Assembly (NCBI GenBank): GCA_902491515.1
Contig: CABUIC010000005.1
Coordinates: 62,001-126,000 of the forward strand
Direction: 5' to 3'
Length of the DNA: 64,000 bases
Source of the DNA: an uncultured Porphyromonadaceae bacterium
Lineage (GTDB): Bacteria; Bacteroidota; Bacteroidia; Bacteroidales; Muribaculaceae
Positions within the stretch are counted from its first letter, which is position 1. Each line of letters begins with the position of its first letter. Below are positions 17,856-26,839 of the stretch, piece by piece. The notes beneath the pieces were generated by a model. The model was not told the DNA's origin, ran no database searches, and worked only from the letters and a program-made list of their open reading frames with translations. Made by a program: the position numbers and the translations under genes.

Positions 17856-18653
17856 ATGAAAAAACAAGTCATTGCCCTTGCCGTCGGTCTTTCGGCCATT
17901 TTCGGTGCAACGGCCTTTGAAGGCCAGATTACTTACCGCAGTTATCACAACTATTCTCCGGAGACGCTGAAGATGCAGCCGCTGGTGTACAACGGCGCTG
18001 ACACTGTCACCATTACCGTGAAGGACAATGTGATGGTGATGAACAATTCGCGCACGGGAGTTATCTCCATCGAAGACGGAAAGACTCACACTGAGTACTC
18101 GCCGGCAGACAACACAGGCTTCACTTGCCCGAAGGTGCTTCAGGACCTGAAGTTCGGCGCCCGGAAGACTGACGAGACGCGCGAGCTCCTCGGCGGAGAG
18201 GTGAGCAAGTATGTGTCGGCGGAGAATGCCCAGGTGGGCATGGAGATGACGGCGTGGGTTTCGGACGATACGCGCGGCATCCCGGCAGAGGTGCTCAAAA
18301 TCATCAACGCGGGTCTCGAGGTGCCCGGCCTGGTGCTGAAATACACCACCTCCACGAGCGGCCAGTATGCCACTTTCGTGTGCATGGAAGTGCTCGACAT
18401 CACTCCCCGCGAGGTTTCCGAGGAGGAGATTGCCGTGATTCCGGCAGGCGCAAAGATGGAGACGGTAGCAGACTGGGGAAAATATAAATACAAGGACAAG
18501 AAAAAAGGCATGGCCGCTAAATTCGTGCCCAAGGACATGAAGGAGGCCGTGGCCTTCGGCGATCTCGTGACGGATTTCATGGCCAAGCACCCGGCGTCGC
18601 CGTCGAAGAGCGACCTTCGCACATACGAGCTCGATGAGAACTGGGATTTCTAA
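17856..18653 (+). CDS. DUF4412 family exported protein
   Basis: 265 residues from the ATG at 17856, chosen because it gives a signal peptide (MKKQVIALAVGLSAIFGATAF). The mature part (GQITYRSYHNYSPETLKMQP, then TVKDNVMVMNNSRTG, VSDDTRGIPAEVLKIINAG) has the beta-rich DUF4412 pattern seen in periplasmic Bacteroidota proteins of unknown role. The last 20 bases overlap the next gene, suggesting translational coupling. A weak promoter-like TTTG with CCTTTG spacing lies upstream in AT-rich sequence. Confidence 0.7.
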   Translation: MKKQVIALAVGLSAIFGATAFEGQITYRSYHNYSPETLKMQPLVYNGADTVTITVKDNVMVMNNSRTGVISIEDGKTHTEYSPADNTGFTCPKVLQDLKFGARKTDETRELLGGEVSKYVSAENAQVGMEMTAWVSDDTRGIPAEVLKIINAGLEVPGLVLKYTTSTSGQYATFVCMEVLDITPREVSEEEIAVIPAGAKMETVADWGKYKYKDKKKGMAAKFVPKDMKEAVAFGDLVTDFMAKHPASPSKSDLRTYELDENWDF

Positions 18654-19863
18654 GGTTCTCGCGCTTCTTGTTCTCGCGGCCTCCGCCTTTGCGGAGGGCC
18701 GTGCGGAGAGCGACGCGCGCTACGAGCGTGTGTCGCTCTGCCAGTTCATGGTGTCCTATCCCCAGAAGACCTATTTCCGCGAACTGGAGCAGGAGTACAC
18801 TTCCCTGCCCTTCCCGAACCGCTTCAACAACCACTTCTTAGGGGTGAACTTCATAAAATTCGCCTCGGAGGAAGGGTCGGCGGCCTCGCGGATAGACTTT
18901 TTTCTGAAGGACGCGCAGGTTGCGAAGAAGTGCGTGGCGAAATGGTTCGGGCGCACGAAGGCCAAGGGTACATTTTCAGTGGAACTTCTCCAGGAGCGCG
19001 GCTTCTACAACGCCACGGCCACGGACGCGCGGACAGCCCGCCTCTCGCAACGCGGCGAGGCGGCCCTCGGCGACGGCGGGGAGCGCCTCCTTGGCTACAC
19101 TTTCGTAGCCGTGCACGACTTCGAGCCTCAGGACGGGGAACGGAGCAAGGCGTGGAAGCTGAACAGAAAGCTGAAGGACGAGGACCCTGACGAGCCGCTC
19201 CAGCTGAGCGACAGCACGGTGCGCGCGGAGTACAACAAGCAGTACCACAACGCTCAGGGGCGTAAGGGTTCCTACAAAATAAAGTGCACTACGCATCTCT
19301 ACCGGCTGGTGTGGGACGATGAGATTGCAGCGCGCTTCTACTCGGAGCTGTACACCGAGCAGGCCGACGAGGCCCTCCGTCGGGCCTTCGACTCGGAGCG
19401 CGGGCTTTTCCGCCTCGAGAAGGCCGGGGAATACACGACGACGCTCGACGTGAAGCGCGACAGGCGCATAAAATCCAACGAACAGCTTGTTAAAACGGCG
19501 CTGGCGCGAGTGATGGACAGGAACCTCGCCGGCCTCCAGACCATCTGCCCGGCATTCCGCGTCAAGGCTCCGCTCACGGTTGCCGAGGACGGGACTCTGA
19601 CTTCCGAAATCGGGATGAAGGAGGACATCGCGGCGGGAAGCCTCTATGAGGTTGTTGAACGCGAGGAGGACGAGAGCGGGAAAATCAGCTATAACCATGT
19701 GGGGATAGTCCGGGCCGCGCAAGGGCGCGTATGGGACAACCGCTTCAACGCATATGACCAGGCCGACGGACGTGACGACAACGGACTCACGGCCACGACC
19801 TTCGAGACTGTGGAGGGGAAGGACTTCTATTCGGGTCTGCTGCTACGCAAGATAGTGGAATAA
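18634..19863 (+). CDS. Exported protein of unknown function, coupled to the DUF4412 gene
   Basis: 409 residues with a signal peptide (KVLALLVLAASAFAEGRA). I do not recognise a family. It is charged and mixed alpha/beta, with segments such as FRELEQEYTSLPFPNRFNNHF, LGYTFVAVHDFEP and a second half (LQTICPAFRVKAPLTVAEDGTLTSEIGMKEDIAAGSLYEVVERE) that looks like a beta-barrel or OB-like end. It overlaps the DUF4412 gene by 20 bases and is followed one base later by the LuxR-type gene, so the three probably form one operon. Confidence 0.65.
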   Translation: MRTGISKVLALLVLAASAFAEGRAESDARYERVSLCQFMVSYPQKTYFRELEQEYTSLPFPNRFNNHFLGVNFIKFASEEGSAASRIDFFLKDAQVAKKCVAKWFGRTKAKGTFSVELLQERGFYNATATDARTARLSQRGEAALGDGGERLLGYTFVAVHDFEPQDGERSKAWKLNRKLKDEDPDEPLQLSDSTVRAEYNKQYHNAQGRKGSYKIKCTTHLYRLVWDDEIAARFYSELYTEQADEALRRAFDSERGLFRLEKAGEYTTTLDVKRDRRIKSNEQLVKTALARVMDRNLAGLQTICPAFRVKAPLTVAEDGTLTSEIGMKEDIAAGSLYEVVEREEDESGKISYNHVGIVRAAQGRVWDNRFNAYDQADGRDDNGLTATTFETVEGKDFYSGLLLRKIVE

Positions 19864-19864
19864 G

Positions 19865-20632
19865 ATGGATATCCTTCGCCGCGAACTCAATGCCATCTAT
19901 GCCGCCCAGCGCCTCGAAGAGGAGGTGCTGGACCCGGAGGCTGTGGCCGAGGCGGTGCGCGGGCTGGCGAGTCTGGCTCAGATGACCAACGGCATGGCTG
20001 TAATCACGGATGCGGCCTGCGACCGCTGCTACATGCAGGCCGGAGCCGTGGGAGAGCTGTTAGGGCTGGCGGACGCACTTCCGGCGGAGTACGGCTCAAG
20101 CGACGAGGACCTTATCTACAACCGTATCCATCCCGAGGACCTGGCGGAGAAGCGGATGCTGGAATATGAATACTTCAAATACGCAGACCGGCTTCCGCCG
20201 GCGGTCAAGACCAAGGCGAAGGCCACATGCCGTCTCCGTATGCGCGACAGGGGCGGCCGCTACGTCTACATCGACAACAGCACGGGGCTGATGCGCCTCT
20301 CGCCCGCAGGTAAGATATGGCTGATACTCTGCCGCTACGAACTCTCGCCGGACCAGACGGCGTCGGAGGGCATCAGTCCGAGAATCCTCCACGTCGGCGC
20401 GGGGAACATTCTCGAGCCGGACCTCGGTGCGCGGAAGCGGAAAATCCTGAGCGCGAGGGAGAAGGAAATTCTCAGGCTCATCGGGGAGGGGCAGGCGAGC
20501 AAGTCGATAGCGTCGGCCCTCGGAATCAGCATCAACACCGTGAGCCGCCACCGCCAGAACATCCTCGCCAAACTAAGCGTCTCCAACGCCGCCCAGGCCC
20601 TCTCCGCCGCCCGCTCAATGGGTCTGCTGTAA
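19865..20632 (+). CDS. LuxR-type transcriptional regulator with PAS-like N-terminus
   Basis: 255 residues. The N-terminal ~165 residues resemble a PAS-like sensor (MAVITDAACDRCYMQAGAVGELLG, then IHPEDLAEKRMLEYEYF and a region of charged strands). The C-terminus is a clear LuxR/GerE helix-turn-helix: ILSAREKEILRLIGEGQ, SIASALGISINTVSRHRQNI. No receiver Asp is evident, so it probably senses a small molecule directly or acts with a partner. This SAREKEIL..TVSRHR form is common in Bacteroidota. It starts two bases after the upstream stop. Confidence 0.82.
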   Translation: MDILRRELNAIYAAQRLEEEVLDPEAVAEAVRGLASLAQMTNGMAVITDAACDRCYMQAGAVGELLGLADALPAEYGSSDEDLIYNRIHPEDLAEKRMLEYEYFKYADRLPPAVKTKAKATCRLRMRDRGGRYVYIDNSTGLMRLSPAGKIWLILCRYELSPDQTASEGISPRILHVGAGNILEPDLGARKRKILSAREKEILRLIGEGQASKSIASALGISINTVSRHRQNILAKLSVSNAAQALSAARSMGLL

Positions 20633-20653
20633 GAAGATTATAATTTCCATAAG

Positions 20654-20707
20654 ACTTATAAAACTTATACGACTTATAAAACTTATAAGATTTATAAGAT
20701 TTATAGC
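20654..20707 (+). repeat. Six tandem copies of a 9-bp AT-rich unit
   Basis: Units ACTTATAAA, ACTTATACG, ACTTATAAA, ACTTATAAG, ATTTATAAG, ATTTATAGC follow each other between the LuxR-type gene and the GH13 gene. Similar TTATAAG words occur after the CvfB-like gene (~286-320). Too short and spacer-free for CRISPR. Confidence 0.8.
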
Positions 20708-20764
20708 GCCCCCTCAGCTCTCTATGGTTATAAATCAGTATTGGGCGGAGAGGGGACGAGGGCG

Positions 20765-20772
20765 TAACTTTG
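20765..20772 (+). promoter_or_regulatory. Promoter of the GH13-like gene
   Basis: TTG at 20741-20743, 21 bases, TAACTTTG, then the ATG 18 bases on. It argues for the start at 20791 rather than the TTG inside the box. Confidence 0.65.
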
Positions 20773-20790
20773 CAGGAAAAAGACCATATT

Positions 20791-22473
20791 ATGAGAAAAC
20801 TGCTTTTTCTTGCCAGTCTGGCGCTGGGAGCGTCGCAGATGCCGGCTTTCTCGCCGGAGGGGGCGACGGTGTACTTTGTTATCACGGACCGTTTCTGCAA
20901 CGGGGACTCGACGAATGACGTAAACTACGGCCGCATTACGGACTATGGTTCGGAGCGGCTGAACGCGGCGACTTTCCACGGCGGCGACCTAAAGGGAATT
21001 CTTGAGAAGGCCCGCGAGGGCTATTTCCGGGAGCTGGGTGTCGACGTGGTGTGGATGACTGATGTCTACGAGCAGATTCACGGCTGGATGTCGGGGAGCG
21101 GACCGGTGAACGATTTCCCGCACTACGGATACCACGGCTACTATCCGCTGGACTACACTCAGCTCGACAAGAACTACGGGACGGCGGCGGAGCTCCGCGA
21201 GCTGGTGGACACTCTTCACAGGCAGGGCATCAGGGTGATGCTCGGCGCGAACATCAACGACCCGGGCTACCCCACCCTTCTTGACGCCGTTCAGCTCGGC
21301 TTCGCCTCCACAGGGCTCAGCGAGGCTGAGGCCGCGCGCCACGACCGCGCGTGGAGCTACGACCGCTTCTTCGAGGGACGCCTCGGCTGGGACGGCTGGT
21401 ATGACCGCCGATGGGTGAGGATGCCCGACGAGGGCTGGGACGAGAGCAATCCGCTGGAGGCGACGCTCTACGGGATGCCCGACTTCAAGGACGAGAACCG
21501 CGAGGCAGCGACGTGGCCTGCGTTTCTGCAACGGAAGTGGGCTATGGAAGGGACGGCCAACGACGCATGGGTGAATCCTTCGGCGCGGAAGCTCCGCGGG
21601 GAGAAGGAACTGAGCCCGGTGAGTCTGGTAATCGCCACGATAGCATCGTGGGTCGGAGAATTCGGAATCGACGGGATGCGCTGCGATATTGTCGAAAATT
21701 CACGTTTAGAGCGGTGGAAGGAGCTTTCCGAGGCCTGCAACCGCGAACTTACGCGATGGCGCAGGGAGCATCCCGATGACCCGGCGTCGAAGTGGACGGA
21801 GCCCTTCTACATGACGGGGGATTTCGACCATGCGTCGATTGACTACAAGAAGGACTACGCCGAGGCCGGCTTCTCGAGTATGGTGAATTTCTATTTTCCC
21901 AAGCGCGGAGACCTCGACAACATAGTCTATACGTGGCAGGCCTATGCGGACAGTATGGTCGTGCATCCCGACTGGCATCCGTTCAGCTATCTCAACAATT
22001 CCTACCACCGGGACGCGGACATGGAGCGGATGGAGGACTGCGCAACGACGCTTCTGCTCTCGCCGGGGGCTGTTCAGCTGTTCTACGGCGACGAGACGCG
22101 GCGCCCCCTCAGCGAGGCGCGGCTGAATGTGGACGCGGACCAGGCTTTCCGCTCGGACATGAACTGGGCGACGGCCGACACGGCGCTGACGGCCCATTTC
22201 CGGAGGCTCGGCGCCATCCGCAGGGCACATCCGGCAATTGCCCGTGGGCGTCAGCGGACTCTGGACGCACACACCTGTGTGAGGACTGCGGAGGGGGACA
22301 CCGTTCTTATCCGTCTGCTGCCGGCGGAGCGTCCGGTGATTGAGGTCGCGGGCATTTTTGCCGAGGGCGCCCGTGTGCGGGAGCTTTACACGGGGACGGA
22401 GCTGACTGTCAGCGACGGACGGATTACCCTGCCGGAAACGAAGGCAGGTGTGGCAGTTGTTTCGGAGATTTAG
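20791..22473 (+). CDS. GH13 alpha-amylase-like exported protein with degenerate catalytic motifs
   Basis: 560 residues, signal peptide (LLFLASLALGASQMPAFS), MalS-like layout (ATVYFVITDRFCNGD; DVVWMTDVYEQIHGW). Motif II keeps the Arg and nucleophile (GIDGMRCDIVEN, R297, D299). Motif I reads VMLGANINDPGY where active enzymes have D..NH (Gly152, Asp157). The acid/base position in FYMTGDFDH is Asp344 instead of Glu. Motif IV reads YLNNSYHRD, where N-H-D is expected (Asn403, Ser404). So activity as a glucanase is doubtful. It may bind alpha-glucan, or have changed chemistry. Single gene with its own promoter and terminator. Confidence 0.85.
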   Translation: MRKLLFLASLALGASQMPAFSPEGATVYFVITDRFCNGDSTNDVNYGRITDYGSERLNAATFHGGDLKGILEKAREGYFRELGVDVVWMTDVYEQIHGWMSGSGPVNDFPHYGYHGYYPLDYTQLDKNYGTAAELRELVDTLHRQGIRVMLGANINDPGYPTLLDAVQLGFASTGLSEAEAARHDRAWSYDRFFEGRLGWDGWYDRRWVRMPDEGWDESNPLEATLYGMPDFKDENREAATWPAFLQRKWAMEGTANDAWVNPSARKLRGEKELSPVSLVIATIASWVGEFGIDGMRCDIVENSRLERWKELSEACNRELTRWRREHPDDPASKWTEPFYMTGDFDHASIDYKKDYAEAGFSSMVNFYFPKRGDLDNIVYTWQAYADSMVVHPDWHPFSYLNNSYHRDADMERMEDCATTLLLSPGAVQLFYGDETRRPLSEARLNVDADQAFRSDMNWATADTALTAHFRRLGAIRRAHPAIARGRQRTLDAHTCVRTAEGDTVLIRLLPAERPVIEVAGIFAEGARVRELYTGTELTVSDGRITLPETKAGVAVVSEI

Positions 22474-22513
22474 GGCTTTGCGGGAATTTCACGCAAGTGC
22501 CCTCCGTACGTGG

Positions 22514-22558
22514 CTCCCCCTCTCCGCGCTCCCCGCGCGCGGGAAGGGGGACTTTTTT
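22514..22558 (+). terminator. Intrinsic terminator after the GH13-like gene
   Basis: TCCCCCTCTCCGCGC pairs (with small mismatches) with GCGCGGGAAGGGGGA, followed by a run of seven T. Confidence 0.8.
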
Positions 22559-22603
22559 TGATTTTTTCCTCCGGGAATTTTTTGGAATTCGGAAAAATTT
22601 CCG

Positions 22604-22611
22604 TAATTTTG
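22604..22611 (+). promoter_or_regulatory. Promoter of the rseC-rnf operon
   Basis: TTTTTG at 22579-22584, 19 bases, TAATTTTG; 37 bases before the rseC start. Confidence 0.65.
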
Positions 22612-22648
22612 CAAAAGCCTACGATATGAGTCTTTAATCACTGATTTT

Positions 22649-23101
22649 ATGCCATCTGCCATCGAGCACGAAGCAACTGTAGTCACCCGTCTTCACGGGG
22701 AGACTTTGCTTGTGCGCATACGTCCGCAGGCGTCCGACGCTTGCCGCGGGTGCGCGCTTGTGTCGAGTTGCGGCCCGAAGGAAAAGCGCGGGGAAAGTGT
22801 GGAGGTCAGGGCCACGGCCGGGGCTTTCGCGGACCGGATTCGCCCCGGGCTGACCGTCATGGTGAGTCCTGAAAAAGGCGCGACGGCCCGTGCTACAAAT
22901 CTTCTGCTGATGCTGCCGCTCGCCGGACTGCTTTGCGGAGCCATAGCGGGCGCGGCTTCCGGCCTCAGCGAGGGGCAGACGGCACTTGCGACGCTCGGCG
23001 GCGCGGCCGCGGGATTCGTTCCGGCCCTTATTGCCGGGCGGAGAGGCGGGAGAAGCGGGTGGACAGTCAGGGGTATAGTGACGGACAACACCAACAAATA
23101 A
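22649..23101 (+). CDS. rseC: RseC/SoxR-reducing-system family membrane protein
   Basis: 150 residues. The N-terminal cytosolic part has cysteines DACRGCALVSSCGP, followed by two membrane helices (~92-110 and ~117-135). RseC proteins accompany Rnf/Rsx complexes; here the gene leads the rnf operon, as is usual in Bacteroidota. Role in assembly or redox sensing is not firmly known. Confidence 0.88.
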   Translation: MPSAIEHEATVVTRLHGETLLVRIRPQASDACRGCALVSSCGPKEKRGESVEVRATAGAFADRIRPGLTVMVSPEKGATARATNLLLMLPLAGLLCGAIAGAASGLSEGQTALATLGGAAAGFVPALIAGRRGGRSGWTVRGIVTDNTNK

Positions 23102-23132
23102 TCAACGACATACCACATTTCCAATAGGGAAG

Positions 23133-23978
23133 ATGAACATTCTGCTTGCAACAATCGTCATTCTGGGCGTGACCGGCCTTGCGGGAGCCTTGCTGCTCTA
23201 CGCCACGTCGAGGGCCTTCGCAACGCCTCCTGCCGACCCGCGCGAGGATGCAATCCGCGAAGCCCTGCCGGGGGCAAACTGCGGAGCCTGCGGACTGAAG
23301 GGATGCTCGGACTTCGCTCGCGAATGCGTAGCCCGCGGCAATCTCGACGGCCTGAACTGCCCGAGCGCGGGCCCCGAAGGAATGAAGCGCATAGCTGAAA
23401 TCCTTGGGGTCGCAAATGAAGCGACGGACACACCGGTTGCCGTGCTTCACTGCTCGGGAAGCTGTTCGGCGCGTCCGCGTCCGCACCTCTACGATGGAGC
23501 TCGCTCGTGCGCGGTCATGGCCTCGACGGGCATTGGCACGTCGGGGTGCGCGTGGGGCTGTCTGGGGTGCGGCGACTGCGTGTCGGTCTGCAAGTTCGGC
23601 GCGCTGAGCATGGACCCGGAGACCGGTCTGCCGGTAATCGACCCGGAGAAATGCACGGGATGCGGAGTATGTGCGGGCGAGTGTCCGCGGAAATTAATCG
23701 AGCTTCGTCCCCGTGGGCGCCGCGACCGGCGCGTGTGGGTGAGTTGCTCGAGCCGCGACAAGGGAGCGACGGCCCGGAAGGTATGCTCGGCTGCCTGCAT
23801 AGGATGCGGGAAATGCGCGCGCACATGTCCCTTCGAGGCCATAACGATAAGCGACAATCTCGCCTATATCAATCCCGAGGCATGCAAGGCCTGCGGTAAA
23901 TGTATTACAGTGTGCCCCACGGGGGCGATTCACGCCACATTCAGTCCGGTAGTCAAGAATGAAACTCAGGAGCTTTAA
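23133..23978 (+). CDS. rnfB: Rnf electron-transport complex subunit B (ferredoxin subunit)
   Basis: 281 residues. An N-terminal membrane helix is followed by the Fe-S domain motif GANCGACGLKGCSDF and several 4Fe-4S ferredoxin motifs (CLGCGDCVSVC, CTGCGVCAGECP, CIGCGKCARTCP, CKACGKCITVCP). RnfB receives electrons from ferredoxin for the Na+/H+-pumping Rnf complex. The last 20 bases overlap rnfC. Confidence 0.95.
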   Translation: MNILLATIVILGVTGLAGALLLYATSRAFATPPADPREDAIREALPGANCGACGLKGCSDFARECVARGNLDGLNCPSAGPEGMKRIAEILGVANEATDTPVAVLHCSGSCSARPRPHLYDGARSCAVMASTGIGTSGCAWGCLGCGDCVSVCKFGALSMDPETGLPVIDPEKCTGCGVCAGECPRKLIELRPRGRRDRRVWVSCSSRDKGATARKVCSAACIGCGKCARTCPFEAITISDNLAYINPEACKACGKCITVCPTGAIHATFSPVVKNETQEL

Positions 23979-25290
23979 AATCGGCGGCATCCATCCGTCG
24001 GAACATAAGGACGCATCGACGGAAATCATCACCCTGCCGCTTCCGCGGCGGGTAATCCTGCCCGTCAGCCAGCACATAGGCGCCCCGGCGAAAGCCGTTG
24101 TGGCGAAGGGGGAGCGCGTGGAGCGTCTGCAGCTCGTGGCGGAATGTGCCTCCTTCGTGTCGGCGAATGTCTACAGTCCCATCAGCGGAACCGTAGCGGC
24201 AATCGACAGCCTGCCGATGGCCGGAGGGATGCCACAGCCGTGCATCGTAATCGAAGCCTCGGAAGAGGACCACGCCACAGACACCGCCCGCCGCGAGGAA
24301 TACTGGGAGGGCATAAAAGTCCGGTCGGGACTCGAACCCGGACGCTTCGACAAGCTTACGGGCGACGAAGTCCGCACGGCAATACGCGACGCGGGCATCG
24401 TGGGCCTCGGCGGCGCGGCCTTTCCTTCCCACGTGAAGTACACGATGAAGCCTGACGTGCGCCCGGAAGTGCTCATCATCAACGCCTGCGAATGCGAGCC
24501 CTACCTCCGCTGCGACGACGCCCTTATGCGGGCGTGGCCGGAGCAAATCGTGGCGGGCATCTCTCTGCTGCTCAAGGCCACGGGGGCGCCGAAAGCCGTG
24601 ATAGGCATAGAGGAGAACAAGCCCGAAGCTGCTGAAGCCCTGATGAAGGCCCTCGCCGGACACGAAGACATCAGCATACAGTTGCTCAAAACGAAATACC
24701 CGCAGGGCGGCGAGAAACAGCTCATCGAGGCCATAACGGGACGCCGCGTGGCGTCCGGGGCCCTGCCCATCAGTGTCGGGGCCGTAGTGGCAAATGTCGC
24801 CACGGCCTTCGCGGCATGGCAGGCCGTGGCATTCGGGATGCCTCTGGTTGAACGCACCATAACCCTCACCGGCGAGGGGATTCCCGCCGGCGAGCGCCGC
24901 AACTACCTGACGACAATAGGCACTCCGCTGAGCGAGCTGCCGATTCCGACAGCCGACGTGAAGGTAATCGTCGGAGGACCGATGATGGGCCGCACGGCCG
25001 TCGACCTCCGCGGCCCGGTGCTCAAGGGCACCTCGGGTCTGACGATACTTCCGCCCAAGACGCGCCGTGCGCCCGAGCCCTGTATGCGCTGCGGCAAATG
25101 CGTCGAGGCGTGCCCGATGGGACTTGAGCCCTATCTGCTGAGCCGTTTCGGAAAACTGCGTATGTGGGACGAGGCCCGGGAACATGCCGTGGCCGACTGT
25201 CTGGAATGCGGGGCGTGCTCCTACAGCTGCCCGTCGGGCCGTCCCATCCTCGACTATATAAGAATAGCAAAACAACGCTCGCGCAAATGA
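23959..25290 (+). CDS. rnfC: Rnf complex subunit C (NADH-binding Fe-S subunit)
   Basis: 443 residues. The N-terminal GGIHPSEHKDAST and the Gly-rich segment GIVGLGGAAFPSHVKY fit the NADH/FMN-binding SLBB-type subunit. Two 4Fe-4S motifs (CMRCGKCVEACPMGL, CLECGACSYSCPSG) are near the C-terminus. It transfers electrons between the Fe-S chain and NAD. Overlaps rnfD by ATGA. Confidence 0.95.
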   Translation: MKLRSFKIGGIHPSEHKDASTEIITLPLPRRVILPVSQHIGAPAKAVVAKGERVERLQLVAECASFVSANVYSPISGTVAAIDSLPMAGGMPQPCIVIEASEEDHATDTARREEYWEGIKVRSGLEPGRFDKLTGDEVRTAIRDAGIVGLGGAAFPSHVKYTMKPDVRPEVLIINACECEPYLRCDDALMRAWPEQIVAGISLLLKATGAPKAVIGIEENKPEAAEALMKALAGHEDISIQLLKTKYPQGGEKQLIEAITGRRVASGALPISVGAVVANVATAFAAWQAVAFGMPLVERTITLTGEGIPAGERRNYLTTIGTPLSELPIPTADVKVIVGGPMMGRTAVDLRGPVLKGTSGLTILPPKTRRAPEPCMRCGKCVEACPMGLEPYLLSRFGKLRMWDEAREHAVADCLECGACSYSCPSGRPILDYIRIAKQRSRK

Positions 25291-26219
25291 TACTATCGCC
25301 TTCCCCCCATCTGCACACCCCGCGCACGGTGCGCGGCACGATGTTCCGGGTGCTTCTGGCACTCACTCCGGCCTGGATTACGGGCCTGTGGGTGTTCGGC
25401 TTCCCGGTTGTGTGGCTCACCGCCGTGTGCATCGCTTCGTGTATGCTCGCCGAATGGCTCATCACCCGCTATATGCTGCATCGACCGGACAGCCTCGGCG
25501 ACCTTTCGGCAGTCGTGACGGGTCTGCTTCTGGCCATGAACCTTCCGCCGACGCTTCCGTTGTGGATGGCCGTGGCGGGGTCCGTGGCGGCAATAGGCAT
25601 AGCCAAGATGTGTTTCGGCGGTCTCGGCGCCAACATCTTCAATCCGGCGCTTGTGGGGCGCGTGTTCCTGCTGATATCCTTCCCGGCGGCGATGACCGAG
25701 TGGCTGTTGCCTGACGGGACCGTGGGCGCGACGGTGCTCTCCGGCCTGAAGGAGAATCCGGAGACGCTGGCGAATCTCGAGCCGGGCTCAATGTTCCTCG
25801 GCATCATGGGAGGCTCGGCCGGCGAGACGGGTTCGCTCGCTCTTCTACTGGGGGGGCTCTACCTCATAGCCGACAGGGTGATACGCTGGGAGATACCGGC
25901 GGCAATCCTTGCGGCCGTGGTTGTTCTCGACCTCTGCCTGGGCTTCCCGCCCGTGATTGACCTGCTGAGCGGCGGCCTTCTGCTGGGAGCCTTCTTCATG
26001 GCCACGGACTACACGACGTCGCCGATGACCCGGCGTGGGATGCTCGTCTACGGCGCGGCAATCGGGTTGCTGACGGTGTGCATCCGCCGCTGGGGGGCAT
26101 ATCCCGAAGGAATGTCCTTCGCAATCCTGATCATGAACGGGTTCACCCCGCTAATCAACCGCTACATCCTGCCGAGGCGCTTCTCGCCCAAGGCCGCCAA
26201 GGAGGGGGCAAAGGCATGA
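25287..26219 (+). CDS. rnfD: Rnf complex subunit D (membrane flavoprotein)
   Basis: 310 residues from the ATG overlapping the rnfC stop. Multiple membrane helices; the family segment CFGGLGANIFNPALVGRVFL and the GAT triplet in DGTVGATVLS, the likely site of covalent FMN. The start is placed at MILSPSPHLHTPRTV, which matches RnfD N-termini. Confidence 0.93.
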   Translation: MILSPSPHLHTPRTVRGTMFRVLLALTPAWITGLWVFGFPVVWLTAVCIASCMLAEWLITRYMLHRPDSLGDLSAVVTGLLLAMNLPPTLPLWMAVAGSVAAIGIAKMCFGGLGANIFNPALVGRVFLLISFPAAMTEWLLPDGTVGATVLSGLKENPETLANLEPGSMFLGIMGGSAGETGSLALLLGGLYLIADRVIRWEIPAAILAAVVVLDLCLGFPPVIDLLSGGLLLGAFFMATDYTTSPMTRRGMLVYGAAIGLLTVCIRRWGAYPEGMSFAILIMNGFTPLINRYILPRRFSPKAAKEGAKA

Positions 26220-26839
26220 AAAGTACACTTAAAAACATGATTCTGTCGCTCGGGACGCTTGTAATCGTTTCCGGAGCGATACTCGCGGGAGTAAAACTCC
26301 TGACGGAAAAGCCCATTGAGGAAGCGGGCCGTCGCGCCAGGACGGAGGCCTTCAAAGATGTGCTCGGAGAATTCGACAACAATCCGGCGGACGAAGCCGT
26401 GACGCTCGGGGACGGGACAACGGTCTATCCGGCAAGCAAAGGAGGAGAGTCTGCAGGCTGCGCCGTTGAAATCACTGCACATCAGGGCTTCGGAGGTCCC
26501 TTCAGGCTGATGGTAGGCTTCGACAGGAGCGGGGCCGTGACCGGCTATACCGTGCTCCAGCATGCTGAGACGCCCGGTCTGGGGGCCAAGATGGACAAAT
26601 GGTTCTCGGACGCGGCGCGCCCCTCGCGCAACATCATCGGGCGGCGTCCCGAAGGCGGCGACGGCTCCACAGGAGCCTCGAAAGCGCCGGCAGAAGGCCA
26701 CAAGGCCGGGACGCTGAGGGTCAGCAAGGACGGCGGCGAAATCGACGCCATCACGGGAGCGACAATCACCTCGCGCGCATTTCTTGACGCGGTGAACCGC
26801 GCGGCCGAGTCGTACAAACTTATGGAGACTGAAAAATGA
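26216..26839 (+). CDS. rnfG: Rnf complex subunit G (covalent FMN subunit)
   Basis: 207 residues, one N-terminal membrane helix, periplasmic FMN-binding domain with the flavinylation motif TGATITS near the C-terminus (IDAITGATITSRAFLD). Overlaps rnfD and rnfE by 4 bases each. Confidence 0.93.
   Translation: MKSTLKNMILSLGTLVIVSGAILAGVKLLTEKPIEEAGRRARTEAFKDVLGEFDNNPADEAVTLGDGTTVYPASKGGESAGCAVEITAHQGFGGPFRLMVGFDRSGAVTGYTVLQHAETPGLGAKMDKWFSDAARPSRNIIGRRPEGGDGSTGASKAPAEGHKAGTLRVSKDGGEIDAITGATITSRAFLDAVNRAAESYKLMETEK

Noticed and set aside
20654..20707. Possible CRISPR-like array
   Set aside because: The 9-base units are adjacent with no spacers and there are no cas genes.
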